From Candidatus Jingweiarchaeum tengchongense (lineage in GTDB: Archaea; Nanobdellota; Nanobdellia; Jingweiarchaeales; Jingweiarchaeaceae): DNA of 64,000 nucleotides. How positions within the stretch are numbered: position 1 is the first letter of the stretch; the number at the start of each line of letters is the position of its first letter. Shown piece after piece: positions 59,556 to 64,000 of this stretch. The position numbers were made by a program, and so were the translations under genes. The stretch is from the NCBI GenBank assembly GCA_025920705.1, contig JAPDLJ010000001.1:124001-188000 (forward strand), written 5' to 3'. A model generated the notes under the pieces. It was not told the origin of the DNA. It ran no database searches and saw only the letters and a list, made by a program, of their open reading frames with translations.

Positions 59556-61552
59556 TAATCAAAAGATTGAGGATCGAGAATTTAAGATCACATGAGAAGA
59601 GTGAGATCGAATTTAACAAAGGTATAACTGTTTTTACTGGTAGAACTGGTAGTGGAAAATCGTCTATTTTGATGGCAATTGAATATGCTCTTTTTGGAAG
59701 TGAAAGTGGAATCTTAAATTCAATGATAATGAGAAGGAGAAGTAACAGTACATTGATCATTCTGGAATTTGAACATATGGGTAAGAACTATAAGGTGGTG
59801 AGGGGGCTTAGGAGAAGTGGTTCGAGCATACAGGTTGATGTAAATAATTTGAAGATATTAGAAAATGATAGGCCAATAAACATACTTGCTAGAAGTACTG
59901 ACTTAAATGAGAAGATTATACAAATTTTGAATTATCCTAAGGATGTGAAACCTAGAGATTTGTTTGAAATTACTAGTTATACGAGACAAGATGAAATAAG
60001 AAAAATAATTGAGATGAAGCCACAGGAGAGACAGGTTTACATAGATAGGACACTGCAGCTCTCTAAGTATCAGAGAACATGGGAAAATATGAGGGATGTG
60101 ATAAGAAAATTTGAAAATATGGCTGAGTTGAAGGCAGTTAGAATTGAAAATTATGATTCGCTATTGAAAAAAATTGCTGAAAGAGAAGCGGAAAAAGATG
60201 AAAAAGAAAAAGAAATCGAAATAAAAAAATTAGAATATGAGAAAGCCGTTAATGATTATAGATTATGCCATGAGGAACTTATCAAATTAAAAGAAAAAGT
60301 CGAAGAAATCATTGAAAATAAACAAAGATATGATGCATTAAATGGAAAGCTAGTGAGAATAAGAGATGATATTAAAAATAATGAAAGGAATATATTATTA
60401 CTCGGAGACAAAATTAGTAAAATAAATGCTGAAAAAGACAAAATCGAAATAAAAGAAAAATTAGAGGAATTACAACACAAGAGGGGAGAGTTAAGCTCAA
60501 AGAGGGATTTCTTACTGGAAGAAAGAGAGAAAATAAAAAGAGAGGTTTCAAGGATAATGGAAATTGAAGAAGGAGAATGTCCACTCTGTAAACAGAAGGT
60601 TACCAAAGAACACATTAAAAATTTAGAGAAGGAGTACAAGCAGAGGATGGATGAAATTAAAGAAAAATTAGACGAAGTGGATGAAGAAGTAAAATTAATT
60701 TTGAAGAAAATAGAATTGGCAGAGAAGTTACAAGAGTTTGAGAGAGAATTGAACAAGTATAATTCACTTTTAAACGAGAAAAAAGAAGTTGTTAATGAGT
60801 TAATTAAAGAAGAAAATGAAATTAAAAAAGAATTAGAAAAATTGGGTGGAGAAATAAAAGATTATGAACTAGTAAAAAGAGCAATTGATGAGAAGAGCAA
60901 AATCGAGCGCGAAAGCCACATTTTTGTTGTTAGACTTGAAAGCGAAATCAAGCACTTGGAGCAAGAGATTGCTAGTCTCAATGAAGAAATTGCAGAATTA
61001 AAAAAAGAAGTTTTTGAAATTGAGAAGAATAGGAAAGAATATGAAAAATTAAAGAATTTGATTGATGTCTTAGTAAAATTAAGAGAAGACATCAGAAATA
61101 TCAGGGAAATTGTAAGGAATAAGTTTTTAGAAGATTTAAGGCGGGAATTTCAGCAAAAGTTTGAAGAAATAAGAAGATACGATCGAGAATACATCGTTGA
61201 TATAAAAAGCGATTATGAACCTGTAGCCTACACTTCTGAGGGAGAAGAAGTGCCAATTCAAAATTTAAGTGGTGGAGAAAAGACAAGTGTCGCGTTAGCT
61301 TATAGATTGGCACTTTCCAATTTGGCCGCCCAAATTTCTGGTGTGATGCAGAGTGAAATATTAATACTTGATGAACCAACAATTGGCTTCGACCGAGAAG
61401 ATATCAGGGCACTTCCGGAGGCCTTAAGGAATATTAAAACAATACCGCAAATTATTATTGTGACGCATGAGGAAGAGCTAAAAAATGCTGCTGATTATAA
61501 ATATGAAGTAAAGAAAGAGGGTGGTGTTTCAAGAATCGTTGAAGTAACCTAA
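59552..61552 (+). CDS. rad50: DNA double-strand break repair ATPase Rad50
   Basis: This 666-residue SMC-like protein has Walker A GRTGSGKS (residues 30-37), Q-loop region ITSYTRQDEI, long coiled coils, zinc hook CPLC (343-346), ABC signature NLSGGEKTS (571-579) and Walker B ILILDEPTIGFD. The coiled coil is shorter than in typical archaeal Rad50 (about 850-1000 residues). It forms the end-processing complex with Mre11. It overlaps trm56 by 4 nt at the 3' end. Confidence 0.95.
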   Translation: MIIKRLRIENLRSHEKSEIEFNKGITVFTGRTGSGKSSILMAIEYALFGSESGILNSMIMRRRSNSTLIILEFEHMGKNYKVVRGLRRSGSSIQVDVNNLKILENDRPINILARSTDLNEKIIQILNYPKDVKPRDLFEITSYTRQDEIRKIIEMKPQERQVYIDRTLQLSKYQRTWENMRDVIRKFENMAELKAVRIENYDSLLKKIAEREAEKDEKEKEIEIKKLEYEKAVNDYRLCHEELIKLKEKVEEIIENKQRYDALNGKLVRIRDDIKNNERNILLLGDKISKINAEKDKIEIKEKLEELQHKRGELSSKRDFLLEEREKIKREVSRIMEIEEGECPLCKQKVTKEHIKNLEKEYKQRMDEIKEKLDEVDEEVKLILKKIELAEKLQEFERELNKYNSLLNEKKEVVNELIKEENEIKKELEKLGGEIKDYELVKRAIDEKSKIERESHIFVVRLESEIKHLEQEIASLNEEIAELKKEVFEIEKNRKEYEKLKNLIDVLVKLREDIRNIREIVRNKFLEDLRREFQQKFEEIRRYDREYIVDIKSDYEPVAYTSEGEEVPIQNLSGGEKTSVALAYRLALSNLAAQISGVMQSEILILDEPTIGFDREDIRALPEALRNIKTIPQIIIVTHEEELKNAADYKYEVKKEGGVSRIVEVT

Positions 61553-62070
61553 TTTCTTACTATTTTCTTTCCTTTTTCTTGTGGAATTATCCTTACTTTC
61601 CCGTCAAACTTTTTCTCAAGCTCTTTTCCTTGAAAAAATTCATGTAAAAAAACTGCAAGTGCTGCAACTTCACTATGTGGCTGATTTGTAATTGAGACAT
61701 TAAAATCGGCAATCTCATAAACTTCTCCAGGTACTTTTGCACCCCCGACAACAATGATTTTATCTTTATTAGAGATTCTTATTTTTTCTATTAATTTGGT
61801 TATTGGTAATCCGTACATTGTTAAGTGAATAATTTCAAAACCTTCTTCCTTCTTTCTCTTTAAAAAGTTTCTCCAATTTTTTTCATAATTTATCTTGAAT
61901 TCGTCTCCCCATTCGCTCACTATTTTTTTTACGGAACAAATTAATTCTCTATCTTCATCGCCACTAAAAACTATTTCATTTGCGCAAAATGCTCTTGCTA
62001 CTAGTGCAACATGTGTAGAAATCCTTTTATCTCTCTTTATTCGATGCCCTAGACGAAGGACGACGATCAT
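61549..62070 (-). CDS. trm56: tRNA (cytidine-56-2'-O)-methyltransferase Trm56
   Basis: This 173-residue SPOUT enzyme begins MIVVLRLGHRIKRDKRISTH, then VALVARAFCANEIVF. The trefoil-knot part has KIIVVGGAKVPGEVYEIADFNVSITNQPHSEVA, diagnostic of archaeal Trm56. It methylates C56 in the T loop of archaeal tRNAs. Length and start are typical. Confidence 0.93.
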   Translation of the reverse strand: MIVVLRLGHRIKRDKRISTHVALVARAFCANEIVFSGDEDRELICSVKKIVSEWGDEFKINYEKNWRNFLKRKKEEGFEIIHLTMYGLPITKLIEKIRISNKDKIIVVGGAKVPGEVYEIADFNVSITNQPHSEVAALAVFLHEFFQGKELEKKFDGKVRIIPQEKGKKIVRN

Positions 62071-62116
62071 TTTATTATAGAAACTTTTTTAATTAAATAA
62101 AACTTTCTTCACTTTC

Positions 62117-63289
62117 ATGTACTTCTCTACAAGCACGACTGGTTTGGGTGGAAAAATAAAAAGTTTTCCTGAAGATTTCATTGTTGAGGAAATCACAGAA
62201 GAAAAAAGGATTTTAAGTGCAAATTACGGAATCATACAAAGAATTATTGATTCTCTCCCTAGGAAAAGAAAAGATTATCTACACTTCACACTTGTTAAAA
62301 GGAATTGGGACACAATAAGTGCATTAAGAGAATTGACACGGAGGTTACACATAAGTTTAAAGCGAATTGGTTATGCTGGGAACAAGGATAAATTTGCAAT
62401 CACTGCACAAAGGTGTTCAATATGGAAAATGGATGTAAGTGAGGTTAGAAGGATTAAACTAAAAGATATAATAATCAAAGACTTCGATTATTCGGATAAA
62501 AAAATTGAAATTGGTATGCTTTATGGTAATAGATTCACAGTTACAATTAGAGAAATACCTCATGATAAGAATGAAATCGCTGCGATACTTCATGAATTTA
62601 TGAAGTCTTCAGAGCACGGTATATTAAATTATTTTGGAATACAGCGATTTGGAGATAAAAGAAGTGTGAATCATCTAGTTGGCAAGGAGATTTTGAAACA
62701 TAATTTTAAAGAGGCGATTAGAATTTTTTTATGTGAGACGGATGGTGTTGAATATGGAAAAGAGGCAAGAGAGTATTTGGCAAGAAATTGGGGTAACTTC
62801 AAAGAGGTATTAAAGATTTTCCCAACCCACTTAAAACCAGAAAGGACCATCATCGCGCATCTCAGTAAATATCCAAATGATTATGTTGGTGCGCTAAGAA
62901 AACTACCAAAATTTCTTAGATTGATTTTTGTGAATTCATACCAAAGTTATTTGTTCAATTTAACATTAGACAAACTGTGGGAAAATGGGATGAGAAAAAA
63001 TGTAAAAGTACCAATGGTTGGTTATAATTTAAAATTGGGTGAAGATGAGATAAGTTGCATCATCAAGGAAATAATGAGAAGGGAAGGGATTGGATTAGAG
63101 GATTTCAAAGTAAAAAGCATGCCTGAGATGAGTGTCAGCGGATCTGAGAGGGATTATTTATTTTTTCCAGAAAATTTTGAAATATTAAAAATTTCAGATA
63201 ATTTGGTAAAGGTACGGTTCATATTGAAGAAAGGTTGTTATGCAACGACGCTATTGAGAGAGTTGATGAAAAGTGAAGATGGTAAATAA
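62117..63289 (+). CDS. truD: tRNA pseudouridine synthase TruD
   Basis: This 390-residue protein has the TruD N-terminus KSFPEDFIVEEI, the catalytic motif GYAGNKDKFAITAQ (D91), and NYFGIQRFG and FVNSYQSYLFN further on, all family signatures. The enzyme modifies U13 of tRNA, and archaeal members may have broader targets. It has an archaeal TRUD insertion domain in the second half. The stop lies 9 nt beyond the start of the next gene. Confidence 0.94.
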   Translation: MYFSTSTTGLGGKIKSFPEDFIVEEITEEKRILSANYGIIQRIIDSLPRKRKDYLHFTLVKRNWDTISALRELTRRLHISLKRIGYAGNKDKFAITAQRCSIWKMDVSEVRRIKLKDIIIKDFDYSDKKIEIGMLYGNRFTVTIREIPHDKNEIAAILHEFMKSSEHGILNYFGIQRFGDKRSVNHLVGKEILKHNFKEAIRIFLCETDGVEYGKEAREYLARNWGNFKEVLKIFPTHLKPERTIIAHLSKYPNDYVGALRKLPKFLRLIFVNSYQSYLFNLTLDKLWENGMRKNVKVPMVGYNLKLGEDEISCIIKEIMRREGIGLEDFKVKSMPEMSVSGSERDYLFFPENFEILKISDNLVKVRFILKKGCYATTLLRELMKSEDGK

Positions 63290-64000
63290 AATTTTCATTT
63301 TTTTCATCATAATTTCTATTATTTTTAGATTTTCATTGATTAATTTAAATAAAGGATATTGGTGGGATGAAGTTGTTTATTTGGGGCTTGCGAAGAACTT
63401 GTATGAAAAATTTGAATTCGGGATTCCACCACCGATTGAGAGCTTCAGACCTGTTTTTTTACCAATTTTAATTGCAATCGGAAATCACTTTTATGAGATT
63501 GAAACAATTGCAAAGATAATTGTGTTATCCTTCTCCGTACTCTCACTCATCGCTGTCTTTGTACTTGCAAAAAACTTCTATGATGAAGAAACTGCATTGG
63601 TCACTTCTATCATGCTGGGTACGAATCATCTTTTTTTATTCTATGGGCAGCGGATTTTTACTGAATCTATTTTCATCACATTTTATTCTATTTCACTCTT
63701 CTCTTTTTTTATCGGCATTGAAAAGCAGAAGAAATTTTTGATCTTATCTGCAATGTCTGCTGCTATATGTGCACTAACAAAAAATTTTGGTTTTTTGATA
63801 CCAATAATCTTTATTATCTATTTCTTTCTTAGAAAGAAATTTGATCTCCTTAAAAGTTGGCAAATTTACGTGTCTATTTTACTGTATTTCATCGTGCTAA
63901 CACCTTTCTTATATTTCCTATTTTTAAACTATGGTAATTTTTTCAAATTTTTAAATGCACAAAGTAGTAATGTACCTGTAATGAACAGTGAGGTTGATTT
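63279..64000 (+). CDS. GT-C fold glycosyltransferase, N-terminal part (3' end outside window)
   Basis: From the ATG at 63279, 240 codons are open to the window edge. A first membrane helix (KIFIFFIIISIIFRFSLI) leads to NKGYWWDEVVYLGLAKNLYE. The WWDExxYxxxA motif in the first loop is typical of ArnT/PMT-like lipid-phosphate-sugar-dependent glycosyltransferases. FRPVFLPILIAIG and at least five more hydrophobic spans follow. It may glycosylate surface proteins, which fits the many N-glycosylation-like sites in secreted proteins here (inference). It overlaps truD by 11 nt. Confidence 0.7.
   Translation, partial: MVNKIFIFFIIISIIFRFSLINLNKGYWWDEVVYLGLAKNLYEKFEFGIPPPIESFRPVFLPILIAIGNHFYEIETIAKIIVLSFSVLSLIAVFVLAKNFYDEETALVTSIMLGTNHLFLFYGQRIFTESIFITFYSISLFSFFIGIEKQKKFLILSAMSAAICALTKNFGFLIPIIFIIYFFLRKKFDLLKSWQIYVSILLYFIVLTPFLYFLFLNYGNFFKFLNAQSSNVPVMNSEVD

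Noticed and set aside
63520-63741. 73-codon frame inside the last gene
   Set aside because: It is an out-of-frame shadow of the glycosyltransferase that begins at 63279 and runs off the window.

Overview
The window is 64 kb of AT-rich archaeal chromosome. Archaeal identity rests on an S10/spc-type ribosomal cluster with eukaryote-type proteins (L32e, L19e, S4e, L14e), RNase P p29, SUI1, Cbf5, aEF-1beta, Pth2, Trm56, TruD, Mre11-Rad50, class-III-signal pilin-like proteins and form III RuBisCO. Very tight packing, ATGA overlaps, small Cys-rich membrane proteins and reduced operons suggest an uncultured, possibly DPANN-type archaeon. That placement is inference from gene content only.

Layout. 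1-2 kb: end of alaS and archaeal phosphoglycerate mutase. 2.0-6.7 kb (minus): KaiC-like ATPase, a run of small pilin-like membrane proteins and a TadC/ArlJ-like platform protein, headed by tRNA-Val. 6.8-10.4 kb: GH57 amylase, tRNA-Ser, a fused CoA-biosynthesis enzyme, a methyltransferase with a Trm112-like partner, and an RDD protein. 10.4-25.4 kb (minus): about 15 kb of translation and secretion genes from L3 to L14e, with secY, a YidC-like DUF106 protein and cbf5. 25.6-31.7 kb: an unfamiliar convergent island made of a tandem metallophosphoesterase, a nitrilase, a two-domain deoxyribosyltransferase-like protein, an HExxE protein and a Cas4-like nuclease fused to a winged helix. 31.8-37.4 kb: RtcB, a PPP phosphatase, archease, a PIN protein, a methyltransferase, a HAD phosphatase, a possible JAB-like protein and tRNA-Ser. 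37.4-43.6 kb: formate-dehydrogenase-like molybdoenzyme, intron-containing tRNA-Trp, MFS carrier, membrane-bound winged-helix regulator with a DUF5667 protein, VanZ-like protein and tRNA-Arg. 43.7-54 kb: LeuRS, the complete AMP-to-3-phosphoglycerate pathway (AMP phosphorylase, RuBisCO, ribose-1,5-bisphosphate isomerase) with S17e, aEF-1beta, Pth2, a degenerate TtuA-like protein and TyrRS. 54-64 kb: RtcA, a DHH phosphoesterase, an MgtC-like membrane protein, a dph2 fragment joined to an interrupted rnhB, Mre11-Rad50, Trm56, TruD and the start of a GT-C glycosyltransferase.

How the genes connect. The AMP pathway yields 3-phosphoglycerate, which the phosphoglycerate mutase at the left end can pass into lower glycolysis, and GH57 may feed sugars in. 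RtcB and archease ligate exons such as those of the tRNA-Trp found here, while Trm56, TruD and Cbf5 modify RNA. The most unusual items are a 28-nt hairpin-bearing insertion in the RNase HII active-site motif, the 25.6-31.7 kb island, a fused two-step CoA enzyme, a TtuA-like protein without its PP-loop, and protein genes that begin within a few bases of an upstream tRNA.
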